From NCBI RefSeq assembly GCF_963678865.1, contig NZ_OY787459.1, positions 1,330,501-1,394,500 of the forward strand: 64,000 nucleotides of DNA, in the 5' to 3' direction. The notes beneath the pieces were generated by a model. It saw only the letters and a program-made list of their open reading frames with translations. It was not told where the DNA came from and did not search any database. Positions 32,480 to 42,058 of this stretch are shown in pieces. This DNA comes from Maridesulfovibrio sp. (lineage in GTDB: Bacteria; Desulfobacterota; Desulfovibrionia; Desulfovibrionales; Desulfovibrionaceae). Position 1 is the first letter of the stretch; every line of letters begins with the position of its first letter. Made by a program: the position numbers and the translations under genes.

Positions 32480-33964
32480 TCAGTCACGAAGTTTGAAATA
32501 ATCTTCCTTGGTTCCCCGAAAGGCTACCCGCCCATCCGCAATCTCAAGGACATGGGAGATGGAGGGAAACAACTCTTCGCGGTGGTGGGTCACGTAAACC
32601 ATGGCTACCCCGGCTTTCGCCAGCAGCTCCAGCAACTGGTAAATCTCGCGCCGAGACTCCTCATCCACCCCGGCCAAAGGTTCATCCAGCAGCAACACAT
32701 CCGGCCCGGAAATCAGGGCCCGTGCAATAAAGGCTTTTCGCAACTGCCCATAAGAAACCTGCTCCATAGGCCTTTCTGCCAAATCTTCTATACCGAAAAA
32801 GCGTAACCACTCCCATGTCTTCTCGCGCATCTCATCCGAAATTTCATCAAGAATGCCCGCCGAGGCAAAAAAGCCGGAAATCACTACATCAAAGATCGGG
32901 ATAGGTCTGCCAACGGCCTCACCGAAAGAAGCCTGCATGGAAGCGGAAACCATTCCCATACGTCCTCGCACTGACCGCAGGTTATCGCCCCTTTCCGGCA
33001 GACGTTCCATTTCATGTTCAGCGGCATAGGCCGCGGCGTCGCCGTAAAGCAGTCGCAAGAGAGTTGATTTTCCGGCACCGTTACGCCCCAGCACAGCCCA
33101 GTTCTGGCCGCCCTGCATCTGCCAGTCGATATTGTTCAGCACAGTCTTCCCAAGAAAAACAACACTTGAATCCGACAACCGGAACAGGGTACGGCCCGGT
33201 TCAATGGTGTTCACCTCAGGCGGGGTACGTTTAAAATCCAGACTGGCGGAACAGGCGACTTCATGTCCCTGCCCATCCTGACAGCGTTCAATCCTGCCAT
33301 CGCGAATGTAGAGGGTTTTGTTGATACAGGAAGGCAGTTCCGCCTTACGGTGAGCGGAACAGACAATAGTAGTCCCGTTGGCTGCGGCAATATCAATGGC
33401 CCGGACCAGTTGTTCACGGGACTGCTGATCAACCCCTTCCAAAAATTCGTCAAGAATCAGGATTTCAGGATCGGCCATCAGAGCACGGGCGATAAGAATC
33501 TTACGCCCTTCGCCACGGGACATCTTAACCATGCTGCGTTTGGCAAGATCAAGCATCCCCAGCGAGTCCATAAAATCACGGACCCGCTCATACTCTTCAT
33601 CATCTGCCAGACGGTATAAAAAAGGAGTGTTGTCCTTACCGGCAAGAACAACTTCCTCACCGGTCACATCCCAAGCCAGCTTTTCAAAAATATCCTGATG
33701 CTCGGGTGAAATCATACGGTAACGCTCAAGAGGTTCCAAAGGGCTGATAGTCATCTCGCCTTCAACGCTGAATTCGCGGGTGGTATCATCATCCGGCCAG
33801 ACCTCTCCGGCAAGGATCATCATTAGCGTTGTCTTGCCTGCACCGTTAGGTCCCAGAACAGCCCAGTGTTCACCTTCCCGAATATCCCAGTCGATTCCTT
33901 CAAGGACAGGCCCACGGTCCAAAGTAAGAGAAAGATCTTTCATGGAAACCAATTTACCACTCAT
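32480..33964 (-). CDS. Double-domain ABC ATPase, ModF-like
   Basis: 494 residues with two nucleotide-binding domains. Walker A motifs are GPNGAGKTT near residue 38 and GRNGAGKST near residue 290. Walker B motifs are ILILDEFLEGVD and VLLLDEPLAGVD. The signature motifs are degenerate (MSRGEGRK and VSYGQLRK instead of LSGGQ). There is no membrane domain and no permease gene nearby. This architecture fits the ModF/PhrA group linked to molybdate, or a soluble ABC-F-like factor; the long linker of ABC-F proteins is not seen. It stands alone. Confidence 0.85.
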   Translation of the reverse strand: MSGKLVSMKDLSLTLDRGPVLEGIDWDIREGEHWAVLGPNGAGKTTLMMILAGEVWPDDDTTREFSVEGEMTISPLEPLERYRMISPEHQDIFEKLAWDVTGEEVVLAGKDNTPFLYRLADDEEYERVRDFMDSLGMLDLAKRSMVKMSRGEGRKILIARALMADPEILILDEFLEGVDQQSREQLVRAIDIAAANGTTIVCSAHRKAELPSCINKTLYIRDGRIERCQDGQGHEVACSASLDFKRTPPEVNTIEPGRTLFRLSDSSVVFLGKTVLNNIDWQMQGGQNWAVLGRNGAGKSTLLRLLYGDAAAYAAEHEMERLPERGDNLRSVRGRMGMVSASMQASFGEAVGRPIPIFDVVISGFFASAGILDEISDEMREKTWEWLRFFGIEDLAERPMEQVSYGQLRKAFIARALISGPDVLLLDEPLAGVDEESRREIYQLLELLAKAGVAMVYVTHHREELFPSISHVLEIADGRVAFRGTKEDYFKLRD

Positions 33965-34201
33965 GGAAACCCCGCTTTGATAACATGCTTAAACTTCTAA
34001 AATATAAATCAATATTTATAATAAAGGCTAAACTTCTACTACTTAAAAACTCCAAGCGCAAGTCACCGGAAAGAGAAAAGCCGCAATGCTTCCTAACGCA
34101 TAGCTGTACGCACAAACAACCTTTTCAGCACAGGTGGTTGATATATTTCCAGTTTGTTTTTATATGTAAATAAAATCATTATTAAATCAGGCAGGGAACT
34201 C

Positions 34202-35665
34202 ATGCATAAACCCTCCGGCCGATACATACTTCTTTTCTGCGCAATGCTAGTCCTGCTCTGTCCGGAACTGCTTTGGGCAGCAGACATCAAAATCCCTGAA
34301 TATATTGGAAGGGCCAACAATCCATACATTCTCCCAGACGGCAGCGGACCCGGCTTTTTCCTCTGCACGGCTATCGGGCTGATCACCGGGATGCTCAGTG
34401 CCGTCATCGGCGCTGGAGGTGGCTTGCTGGTGGTTCCGGCGCTGATGACAGCCGGGGTCAGCGGCATTTATGCAGTAGGCTCGGAGTTGTTCCGTTTATT
34501 TATATTCAGCACCATTCAATCCATACGTATGGGAATCAACAGACGCATCAAATACACTCTTGCGCTGATTATGACAGTGGGCACAATTTTAGGCGGATTG
34601 GGGGGATACGCTCTCAGCAAAACCGTCTTTATTGCCGATCCTGCAGGTAACGATATTTTCATATCAGCCATGATCATACTTTGGTTGATCATATATGCCT
34701 TCATCATTATCCCCGACTTTCGGGATGAAGCACAGAAATACGCTCTTGAATTGCTGCGCAAAGAAAAAGAGGCAAATAAACAGGAAGAAGCTATCAACAC
34801 TCAGCCTGAAAATCCTGCCGAACAAAAAAATCCTGAACAAGAAAATAAAAACGCAAAAGAAGCCGAGCCAACAACGGAAAAAGATGATGATGCAAAGAAA
34901 AAAGAAACTGAACCGGAACCAGAGCCGCAGTTTGAAGACGAGCTTTATCCAGATGAAGAGCCTTGGGAAATCGCCCGCAGCCTGCGTAGCATGAAACTTC
35001 CCCCGTATATTAAATTCCCCCATACCTTTAAAGAAAAAGAAGATGAACTTGAGCCTGCTGAAATGAGACGGGACGGAGAAGAACCTGATCTGGATAAGGA
35101 AGATAGTCAGGACAAACTTGAACGAATCCCGGTTCTGCCTGTCTTTTTCATGACCATGATCGGCGGATTCTTCATGGCCATTACAGGATCGGGCGGAGTA
35201 ATTTTGACCTTTACCCTTATGACCAAAGGATTAGGCTGCGTTGCCGCACTGGTGGCCGGGACGGACCTTGCAAGACTGGCCCTTTCTACCGGTGCATTGA
35301 CCATGGGAACATATGGATTAAACGGATTCATTAATATCTACTGCATTACCGGTCTGATTTTCGGCACGATCACAGGGCTGCATCTGGGCAGCAAGGGACT
35401 AAAACATATCCTGCCCTACCGGGCCAAGGGACTGGTTGCCCTGCTGGTTGTCTCGGTAATCATAAACCGCATACTTGCCCTGCCCGCATTACTTCGCAAA
35501 GCCGGTGCAGCCATTCAACCGGGGCTGGTCTCAACTTTTGATTCCAGCGGAACCTACATCCTGCTCATCGGTGCGGGAATTTTCGGAAGCTGGATTCTTT
35601 TCTCCTTTCTTAACGGCATATACAGATCATTGCAGCCGGTGAATGGAAAAGGAGCAAAAAAATGA
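34202..35665 (+). CDS. TauE/SafE-family permease with long acidic cytoplasmic loop
   Basis: 487 residues from the ATG at 34202, with AGGGA upstream. A signal-like first helix ends in LWAADI. TauE/SafE half-domains are visible: IGLITGMLSAVIGAGGGLLV near the start and MTMIGGFFMAITGSGGVILT in the second half. Between them (about 172-309) lies a very acidic, Glu/Asp/Lys-rich insertion containing EPEPEPQFEDELYPDEEPWE. The family exports sulfite, sulfoacetate or related organosulfur anions. It overlaps the next gene by ATGA. The substrate is unknown. Confidence 0.85.
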   Translation: MHKPSGRYILLFCAMLVLLCPELLWAADIKIPEYIGRANNPYILPDGSGPGFFLCTAIGLITGMLSAVIGAGGGLLVVPALMTAGVSGIYAVGSELFRLFIFSTIQSIRMGINRRIKYTLALIMTVGTILGGLGGYALSKTVFIADPAGNDIFISAMIILWLIIYAFIIIPDFRDEAQKYALELLRKEKEANKQEEAINTQPENPAEQKNPEQENKNAKEAEPTTEKDDDAKKKETEPEPEPQFEDELYPDEEPWEIARSLRSMKLPPYIKFPHTFKEKEDELEPAEMRRDGEEPDLDKEDSQDKLERIPVLPVFFMTMIGGFFMAITGSGGVILTFTLMTKGLGCVAALVAGTDLARLALSTGALTMGTYGLNGFINIYCITGLIFGTITGLHLGSKGLKHILPYRAKGLVALLVVSVIINRILALPALLRKAGAAIQPGLVSTFDSSGTYILLIGAGIFGSWILFSFLNGIYRSLQPVNGKGAKK

Positions 35666-37044
35666 TCTATTCCTATAAAAGCCTTACTGTCGCAGCTATG
35701 CTTTTTATTTCAAGCATACTCATCATCGCAGCCATGCACCTGCCCATATTTAACGGGGCTGACGGTTTTGAAGCCATGGAAAGCTCATTCAATTCCCTGC
35801 GCAAAGGGGTAAAACCTCCATTCAAACAAATTGCCCGAGAAAATACTGAAAATCTCGGCAAAAACATCAATATCACCCTTGTCTTCCGCACTGACGAGGA
35901 AGCACGGGCGGTCACCATGATGTTCCTGCGTAACAAGCTGACCGTGACTCCCAAGGAGCGCCGAATCAATATTCAAGGAGATCTGGGCTACACTCTCAAA
36001 TTTTTCATGAATGATATTCACCTGCTTTACATGCACAATTTTTCGGAACTGCAACAGCGCTATTCCATGCCGCCAACCCTATCCATGTACTACCTGAACC
36101 ACATACTGCAGAAAATGGCCGTTGCCATGGCTTCGCAGAAAAAGGAACCTCAGGAAAAACTTATTAAAAAAATTCGTAACAAACTTCTCATCCCGGCCTA
36201 CAACCTGCGTGAGGCCCTACCGGTTAATCAAACATCCGGCTTCACATATCTTGCTTTAGGAACGCTGGGCATACTGATTTTCGCTATTCTCTGGGATATT
36301 TCCAATTTCCTGTTCTTCGGCACACTCGCATCTGAAGATTTCATGAAAAGCATACGCATCAGGCTTGGCCGGGAACTGTCCGGCGAAGAGAAAAAGCGAC
36401 TCGCCGTAAGAAAGAAGAAAATGGCCAAGGCGATGGCGGAAAGAAAGAAAAAAATGGAGAAACTGGAAAAAGTAAAAAGTACCAGAACGAACAAAGAAGC
36501 TTTAAAGAAAAAAGCTACAAGCCCAAAGAGTGATCCTGCTACCGCTAAGAAAAAGGCAGTAGAAAAAAGGAAAAAGGCCGCAACTGACCCCGCAAAACCA
36601 CGCAGAAAAAACGTTGCGCCTACCTCAAGAACTCAACCAGAAGAAGTTGTTTCTGGCAGGGAAGCACAGAGCAGTGATGCCCTGACATCCAAAAAGAAAG
36701 TGACAAAGAAGAAAGCGGGGAAACAAGTAGCAACATCGAAAAAGAAATCGACAAAACCAGCTGACAAGAAGCCTGCCCGACCAGTTGAAAAAGAGGCTGC
36801 AACTCCCAGAAAACAGCCGATGGCAACAGAAAACACGGGCAAAAAAGTAAAAAAGTCTACTTCACAAACCCAAAGCAAAAAAGTAACTACTCAGCAGGGG
36901 AGAAAAAAGAGCGCGGCTATATCCAAACCGGAAGCAGCAAAAAAGAAAGTTGGGAAAACAAAACCAACAGCTGAACCGATGAAAAATAGGCCGGGCAAGA
37001 AACCGCAAACAGCCCCAAAAGAGATAAAACCGGATGAGCAGTAA
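35662..37044 (+). CDS. Membrane protein with histone-H1-like basic tail
   Basis: 460 residues. A first membrane helix lies near residues 8-26, a periplasmic domain of about 165 residues follows, and a second helix lies near 195-212. The remaining C-terminal part (about 240-460) is almost entirely Lys, Ala, Pro, Ser and Thr, with repeated KKK, TAKKKAV and PAK units like eukaryotic and bacterial H1-like proteins. It has no recognised enzyme domain. It is translationally coupled to the acidic-loop permease and overlaps the next gene by 11 bases. The tail must be cytoplasmic if the topology above is right (inference). Confidence 0.75.
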   Translation: MIYSYKSLTVAAMLFISSILIIAAMHLPIFNGADGFEAMESSFNSLRKGVKPPFKQIARENTENLGKNINITLVFRTDEEARAVTMMFLRNKLTVTPKERRINIQGDLGYTLKFFMNDIHLLYMHNFSELQQRYSMPPTLSMYYLNHILQKMAVAMASQKKEPQEKLIKKIRNKLLIPAYNLREALPVNQTSGFTYLALGTLGILIFAILWDISNFLFFGTLASEDFMKSIRIRLGRELSGEEKKRLAVRKKKMAKAMAERKKKMEKLEKVKSTRTNKEALKKKATSPKSDPATAKKKAVEKRKKAATDPAKPRRKNVAPTSRTQPEEVVSGREAQSSDALTSKKKVTKKKAGKQVATSKKKSTKPADKKPARPVEKEAATPRKQPMATENTGKKVKKSTSQTQSKKVTTQQGRKKSAAISKPEAAKKKVGKTKPTAEPMKNRPGKKPQTAPKEIKPDEQ

Positions 37045-37972
37045 CAACGCCAAAGCCCCAGTAGCCTTCTTCCGTATTCTTGAGTATGAATCCACATTTC
37101 TTGATACGGCCGTGGCTATGACTCTTGAGGAGTGCGGGCTGAAAATCCATCCCGGAACAAAAGTTCTGGTCAAGCCCAATCTGGTATCCCCAAAAAATCA
37201 GCTGGCCTGCACCCATCCCAATGTAACCATCTGCCTGTGTCGCTATCTTAAAGATTGCGGAGCACAGATTACGGTTGCGGACTCTCCGGGATACGGCAGC
37301 GCTGCCCAGGTATCCAAAGCCATCGGAATGACTTCCGGATTGAAAGAACTTGGCCTGAAACCAAAAAGTCTCGGGCGCCCGGTTCCGCTCAAGCTGTCCT
37401 TCGGTGAAACCATCGGAATATCCCGTGACGCTCTCGAAACGGATATGATCATAAATGTCCCAAAGCTGAAAGCCCACAATCAGTTTGTGCTTACCGGGGC
37501 AGTGAAGAACCTTTTCGGCACAGTGGTCGGCTTCCGCAAAGCTTATGCGCACACCCGTTTCGGTGAGACTCCCGGACTGATGGAAAAAATGATTATCGAG
37601 GTTGTCAATTCCATGCCTCTGGCTTTCAACCTCATGGATGCCATCTACCCCATGCACGAATCCGGGCCGATAAGCGGGAAACCATATACCATGAGCCTTT
37701 TGGCAGGTTCTCCCAACCCATACGCCCTTGATACCGCCATCTACATGCTGCTGGGCCTCAGCCCCAAAAAGATACTGCTTTGGCGTGAGAGCGCCCGCCA
37801 GAAAATTTTCGGCTACAACCCGGACCACATTGAATACGTAATCGAACCTCCCGACGATTTTGACACCACGGATTTTAAAATTCCGGAAAAACTCAGTCCT
37901 ATGGAATTTGAACCTGTCCGTTTCATAAAAGGACGTGTCAAATCCCTGCTCAGCAGATTTAAATTGCTTTGA
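37034..37972 (+). CDS. DUF362-family protein
   Basis: 312 residues. The family signature VLVKPNLVSPKNQLACTHPN, ADSPGYGS, INVPKLKAHNQFVLTGAVKN and LMDAIYPMHESGPISG are present. The ferredoxin tail found in longer members is absent. DUF362 proteins have no settled function; some are annotated as Fe-S or cofactor proteins. It overlaps the basic-tail gene by 11 bases, so it is likely the third gene of that operon. hypF follows after 61 bases on the same strand. Confidence 0.85.
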   Translation: MSSNNAKAPVAFFRILEYESTFLDTAVAMTLEECGLKIHPGTKVLVKPNLVSPKNQLACTHPNVTICLCRYLKDCGAQITVADSPGYGSAAQVSKAIGMTSGLKELGLKPKSLGRPVPLKLSFGETIGISRDALETDMIINVPKLKAHNQFVLTGAVKNLFGTVVGFRKAYAHTRFGETPGLMEKMIIEVVNSMPLAFNLMDAIYPMHESGPISGKPYTMSLLAGSPNPYALDTAIYMLLGLSPKKILLWRESARQKIFGYNPDHIEYVIEPPDDFDTTDFKIPEKLSPMEFEPVRFIKGRVKSLLSRFKLL

Positions 37973-38033
37973 TGCGCTTCACAGCCTGTGCTGATACCTT
38001 GCCATAAATTCTAAACAAAGAGATTTCTTCCAG

Positions 38034-40382
38034 ATGACAGAGAACAGAATTTTCCGCCGACTGCTCACTGTGACCGGACAGGTACAGGGTGTCGGATTCA
38101 GGCCCTTTGTTTACAAGACAGCTCTCAAACACAATCTCTCAGGCACAGTTCTCAACAGTCCCGAGGGAGTACTCATTGAGCTTCAAGGCAGTAAGAACGC
38201 ACTGAATGGATTTGATCAAAGCTTCAGCTACGACCTGCCGAGGCTGGCCCGCATTGTTTCTCTGAAAAAAGAAGAGCTGGCTGTAATTGAAGGAGAGGAA
38301 CAATTCTGTATTCTGGCCTCCACTGCCGGGGAAGGACATTGCGTGCTGATCAGCCCGGACGTTGCTACATGCCCGGACTGTTTTGCAGATATGAATGATC
38401 CGCAAAACCGCCGTTTTGAATACCCGTTCACAAACTGCACAAATTGCGGTCCGCGCTACACCATCACTAAATCCATACCCTATGACCGCCCGGTGACATC
38501 AATGGCCTGCTTCGAGCTATGTGATGATTGCCGCACTGAATATGAAAATCCGCTCGACCGTCGCTTCCATGCCCAGCCTAATGCCTGTGCAGAATGCGGA
38601 CCTAAAGTCTGGCTTACAGACAACAAAGGCAATGAACTTGCAGGACCGGAAACAGCCCTGCGCGAACTGGCAAAACTGCTGGCCGAGGGAAAAATAGCCG
38701 GGGTAAAAGGCCTTGGCGGATTTCATCTGGTCTGTGATGCCTCTAATCCTGAAGCTGTACGCACCCTGCGTGAACGCAAGAACCGCCCGGATAAACCACT
38801 GGCGGTAATGGTCCGAGATGTGGATGAGGCCCGTAAAATCGGAAAAATCACCGACCACGATATTGAACTGCTCGAAGGGTTGCAGCGGCCCATCGTACTT
38901 ACACCAAAAAGCGACAACTATTCATTAGCCCCGGAAATAGCACCGGATACAGATTTTATCGGATTAATGGTGCCCTACACTCCGTTGCATCAAGTGTTGC
39001 TTAAATATTTTTCCGAACGAAATAAATCGGACCTACCGTCCGCTCTGGTAATGACTTCCGGAAATATGAGTTCCGCGCCCATCTGCATCGGCAACCGCGA
39101 AGCATTAACGCGCCTGCCGGATATTGTGGATGTTTTCCTCTTCCATAACCGTGATATCCTCATCCGCGTAGATGACTCTGTGACCCGCTCAGTACCCGAG
39201 TTTGCCGAAACGGATAAAAACAAATCACGCACTATCTTCATGCGCCGGGCTAGAGGCTACACCCCATCCCCTGTTTTCCTAGCTCAGGACGGTCCCTGCG
39301 TACTGGGAACCGGGCCGGAACTGAAAAACACCCTTTGCCTGACCAAAGGGGACCATGCTTTCAGTAGTCAGCATATAGGTGATATGCAGAATCTGGAGAC
39401 TGCCAATTTCTGGAAAGAAATCAGACTGCATCTCCAATCAATACTCAAGGTTAAACCGGAATTGATTGTTCACGATCTGCACCCGGATTACCTGACTACC
39501 GGATTGGCTGAAGAAATTTCGCTGACAGAAAACATAAAGACCACCGCTTTGCAGCACCACTACGCCCACATTCACTCAGTGCTTGCCGAAAACAAACACA
39601 TCGGCCCGGCACTGGGTCTCGCCCTTGACGGAACAGGTTTAGGCGAAGACCGCACAATCTGGGGCGGCGAGTGCCTCCTGGTTGACAATGAAAAACTGAT
39701 CAACAAGCGGCTGGCAAGATTCACGCATCTACGCCTTCCCGGTGGTGAAGCTGCCGTGCGTGAACCATGGCGTATTGCTTTTGCCGCAGCCAAGGACCTC
39801 GGCCTTGATACTGACCTGATCAGCGTCCCCGAACAATTTCAATCCGGTCTGAAAATGTTTGAACAGATCCTAGAAAAAAATATTAATTGCCCGCTGACCA
39901 GCAGTTGCGGACGGCTCTTTGACGCAATCTCGGCCATGCTAGGTCTCTGCCCCGCAATATCGTACGAAGGACAGGCGGCCATCATCCTTGAAAAAATACA
40001 GGATATGACCGAACAGGAAACCTATGAATGCCCTCTCGCTCAATCCGTAGAAGCGTACGAGATCTGCACTGGTGAACTTTTCAAACAGGCTTTTACTGAT
40101 TTTCAAAAAGGAATCTCTCCGGCAGTCATCAGCCGCCGTTTCCATCGGGGCCTGATTTCTGGACTTGCCGATTGTGCTGAAAAAATATCTGAGCAGACCG
40201 GGATAAGAAATGTCGGGCTAAGCGGCGGAGTCATGCAGAACCTGACCATCGCCGTAGAATTGCCATTGGAGCTTCAAAAACGAGGTCTTATTCCGCTGGT
40301 TCACCGCTACCTGCCGCCTAATGACGGATGCATTTCACTGGGACAGGCTGTTTATGGGCAATTACTACTCAATAAACGGTAA
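38034..40382 (+). CDS. hypF: Carbamoyltransferase HypF
   Basis: 782 residues, full length. Domains in order are: acylphosphatase-like (about 8-95; TGQVQGVGFRPFVYKTA), two zinc fingers (CPDCFADMNDP, CTNCGPRYT, CDDCRTEYENP, CAECGPKVW), a YrdC-like domain (about 200-390) and a Kae1-like carbamoyltransferase domain with HHYAHIHSVLAE and LSGGVMQN. It makes carbamoyl-adenylate from carbamoyl phosphate and loads it on the HypE C-terminal Cys. The partner hypD-hypE operon is at 11.8-13.9 kb, so the hyp genes are split. Confidence 0.97.
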   Translation: MTENRIFRRLLTVTGQVQGVGFRPFVYKTALKHNLSGTVLNSPEGVLIELQGSKNALNGFDQSFSYDLPRLARIVSLKKEELAVIEGEEQFCILASTAGEGHCVLISPDVATCPDCFADMNDPQNRRFEYPFTNCTNCGPRYTITKSIPYDRPVTSMACFELCDDCRTEYENPLDRRFHAQPNACAECGPKVWLTDNKGNELAGPETALRELAKLLAEGKIAGVKGLGGFHLVCDASNPEAVRTLRERKNRPDKPLAVMVRDVDEARKIGKITDHDIELLEGLQRPIVLTPKSDNYSLAPEIAPDTDFIGLMVPYTPLHQVLLKYFSERNKSDLPSALVMTSGNMSSAPICIGNREALTRLPDIVDVFLFHNRDILIRVDDSVTRSVPEFAETDKNKSRTIFMRRARGYTPSPVFLAQDGPCVLGTGPELKNTLCLTKGDHAFSSQHIGDMQNLETANFWKEIRLHLQSILKVKPELIVHDLHPDYLTTGLAEEISLTENIKTTALQHHYAHIHSVLAENKHIGPALGLALDGTGLGEDRTIWGGECLLVDNEKLINKRLARFTHLRLPGGEAAVREPWRIAFAAAKDLGLDTDLISVPEQFQSGLKMFEQILEKNINCPLTSSCGRLFDAISAMLGLCPAISYEGQAAIILEKIQDMTEQETYECPLAQSVEAYEICTGELFKQAFTDFQKGISPAVISRRFHRGLISGLADCAEKISEQTGIRNVGLSGGVMQNLTIAVELPLELQKRGLIPLVHRYLPPNDGCISLGQAVYGQLLLNKR

Positions 40383-40493
40383 TCATTGAGACTAGTTAGT
40401 TTGAATAATATTTACTATTGTCTTTCAATTCTTGAACTACAATAGTCAGTGAAACCGGATGATTCAATAAAATCAACAACCTCCACCGAACAA

Positions 40494-40529
40494 AAATAAG
40501 CAGGGCTGCGGAATAATCCCACAGCCCTG
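40494..40529 (-). terminator. Terminator of the sulP signalling operon
   Basis: CAGGGCTG pairs with CAGCCCTG, with additional GGA/TCC pairing inside. The minus strand continues CTTATTTTTG. It lies 57 bases after the last receiver gene. The rest of 40383-40585 shows no gene. Confidence 0.7.
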
Positions 40530-40585
40530 TTGCAACCCGATTAACCGTCATAACTTTACAGGACGGCTCAATGAAAGCTTGATTC

Positions 40586-41014
40586 CTACCAGCCCTTATG
40601 GCTGAGAATATCCTTAACTTTTTCCTCGGTTTTTTCTTCCACGAGGATCATTTTCTTTGCCTGTGCTTTTTTAATCTTATCTGTGAGCACATTGATGTCG
40701 GCAGGTTTTTCCACAAAGTCCATGGCACCGAGCTTCATGGCCTCGATACCTTTTTCAACTGTTGCGTGACCACTGAGCAAGATGACCTGCATTTCAGGAC
40801 GCGATTTCTTGATATGCTTAAGGGCTTCTATACCGTCAATACCCGGCATCTGGAGATCAAGCACGATTGCATCGAAAGTTTCGTTGTCCACCTTATCGAG
40901 GGCTTCCTGAGGATTGGTACATGCGGTTACATCCATGCCGCGCAGCTCCATACGTTCTGCCAGACCTTCAACAAATTCCTTTTCATCATCAACCAGAAGT
41001 ACTTTTTCTGCCAT
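40586..41014 (-). CDS. Stand-alone receiver protein
   Basis: 142 residues of receiver: DDEKE acidic pocket, phospho-acceptor Asp in AIVLDLQMPGIDG, Thr/Ser position in ILLSGH and Lys in FVEKPAD. A short charged helical tail (KKMILVEEKTEEKVKDILSH) follows. There is no DNA-binding or enzyme domain. It is the last gene of the operon that begins with tetR and sulP, and a likely phosphate acceptor of the neighbouring kinase or pseudo-kinase. Confidence 0.9.
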   Translation of the reverse strand: MAEKVLLVDDEKEFVEGLAERMELRGMDVTACTNPQEALDKVDNETFDAIVLDLQMPGIDGIEALKHIKKSRPEMQVILLSGHATVEKGIEAMKLGAMDFVEKPADINVLTDKIKKAQAKKMILVEEKTEEKVKDILSHKGW

Positions 41015-41050
41015 CTTTCTTCTCCACCTGCACGATGCAGTTTAAAGTAG

Positions 41051-41680
41051 TTAAAATTTAATATTTAAGATTTTTACCTGCGGGTCTGCGGCAACTTCAG
41101 CCCCCACTCTTTCAGCAATTGATTCCAGTTCGGCAAGTGATTCTTCAGGCAAAGATTCACCCAGTCCGGAAATTATTATGGCGCACCCACTATCTGCGGA
41201 AGACACATCAATGCCGAGTTCACCATCTTTCACGGCACTGTCCATGGCATACTCAAGACTTTTGGCAATGAGCATCTGGGTGGTAAACGGGTCACCCTTG
41301 CCCTTGACCTGATCGCCGTCCTTGAGGCTGACCGTCACGCACTTGCGCGATGCCATGCGGGTCAGCAGGGAAATAACCAGCGCAACCAGTTCGCGGTAAT
41401 CAACCTCACACTCCGGTAGATCCACGCTATGGGCGAACCGGTTCATGTTCTTGATGATTCCGTCTCCGCGTTTAACCTGTTCCTGAACTTTCTGCGCCAA
41501 TTTGTTCATACGTTCGGGATCAAGCTCCATACCCTGCTTAGCCATTAATGAATAATCCTGCAGTAAGCCGGCATCTTCATTGATGATGGCCAGAACATTT
41601 TTGAGATCATGGGAAATAGCCGCACTTATCTGCCCGAAAAAACAGAGTCCGTCACGATCTTTCTGTATGAGTAATCCCAT
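41051..41680 (-). CDS. HisKA-type protein with degenerate ATPase domain
   Basis: 209 residues. The N-terminal dimerisation helix has ISAAISHDLKNVLAIINEDA with the phospho-acceptor His at residue 24. The following domain has the size of a HATPase but lacks the N-box Asn (reads LEYAMDSAV) and the DxGxG box (reads SGLGES). The layout resembles the Spo0B/ChpT-type phosphotransferases rather than an autokinase (inference). It sits between two receiver genes, the arrangement expected for a phosphorelay intermediate. Confidence 0.7.
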   Translation of the reverse strand: MGLLIQKDRDGLCFFGQISAAISHDLKNVLAIINEDAGLLQDYSLMAKQGMELDPERMNKLAQKVQEQVKRGDGIIKNMNRFAHSVDLPECEVDYRELVALVISLLTRMASRKCVTVSLKDGDQVKGKGDPFTTQMLIAKSLEYAMDSAVKDGELGIDVSSADSGCAIIISGLGESLPEESLAELESIAERVGAEVAADPQVKILNIKF

Positions 41681-41700
41681 GCGCTTCTCCTTATGGATGG

Positions 41701-42057
41701 TTATTCTAATCCCAGAGCCATGTTAATTTTATCCACCAGTTCTTCAATTTTCACAGGCTTAACCAGATAACACTCGGCCTTAGCCGCACCTGCGTTATAG
41801 TCTTCTTCCGAACCATGGCCGGAAAGAAAAATATATTTCATGCCGGAGCGGACTTTCTCCAATTCGGCCCGCAACTCCAAACCGCTCATGCGCGGCATTT
41901 TTACATCAAGAACCGCGAGGTCGTACTCCGTCTCTCTCACTTTGTCTATGGCTTCTGCTCCGGAGCAGGCCCAGTCGGCATCAAATCCGCGAAAAGAAAG
42001 CCTCTCGGCAAGGGCTGAAACCAATTCGGACTCATCGTCAACCAATAGAATCTTCAT
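41701..42057 (-). CDS. Stand-alone receiver protein
   Basis: 118 residues from the ATG at 42057, with GAGAGG 7 bases upstream. The longer frame to 42132 lies inside the kinase gene and is rejected. Receiver features are VDDESE, LAVLDVKMPRMSG (acceptor Asp), IFLSGHG and YLVKPVK. There is no output domain. It is separated by one base from the kinase stop, which implies translational coupling and a cognate relation. Confidence 0.9.
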   Translation of the reverse strand: MKILLVDDESELVSALAERLSFRGFDADWACSGAEAIDKVRETEYDLAVLDVKMPRMSGLELRAELEKVRSGMKYIFLSGHGSEEDYNAGAAKAECYLVKPVKIEELVDKINMALGLE

Positions 42058-42058
42058 A

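Noticed and set aside
35662-37044. Low-complexity Lys-rich tail as a frameshift artefact
   Set aside because: The frame stays open with balanced Lys/Ala/Pro/Thr codons to a proper stop and overlaps the next gene in the usual manner.
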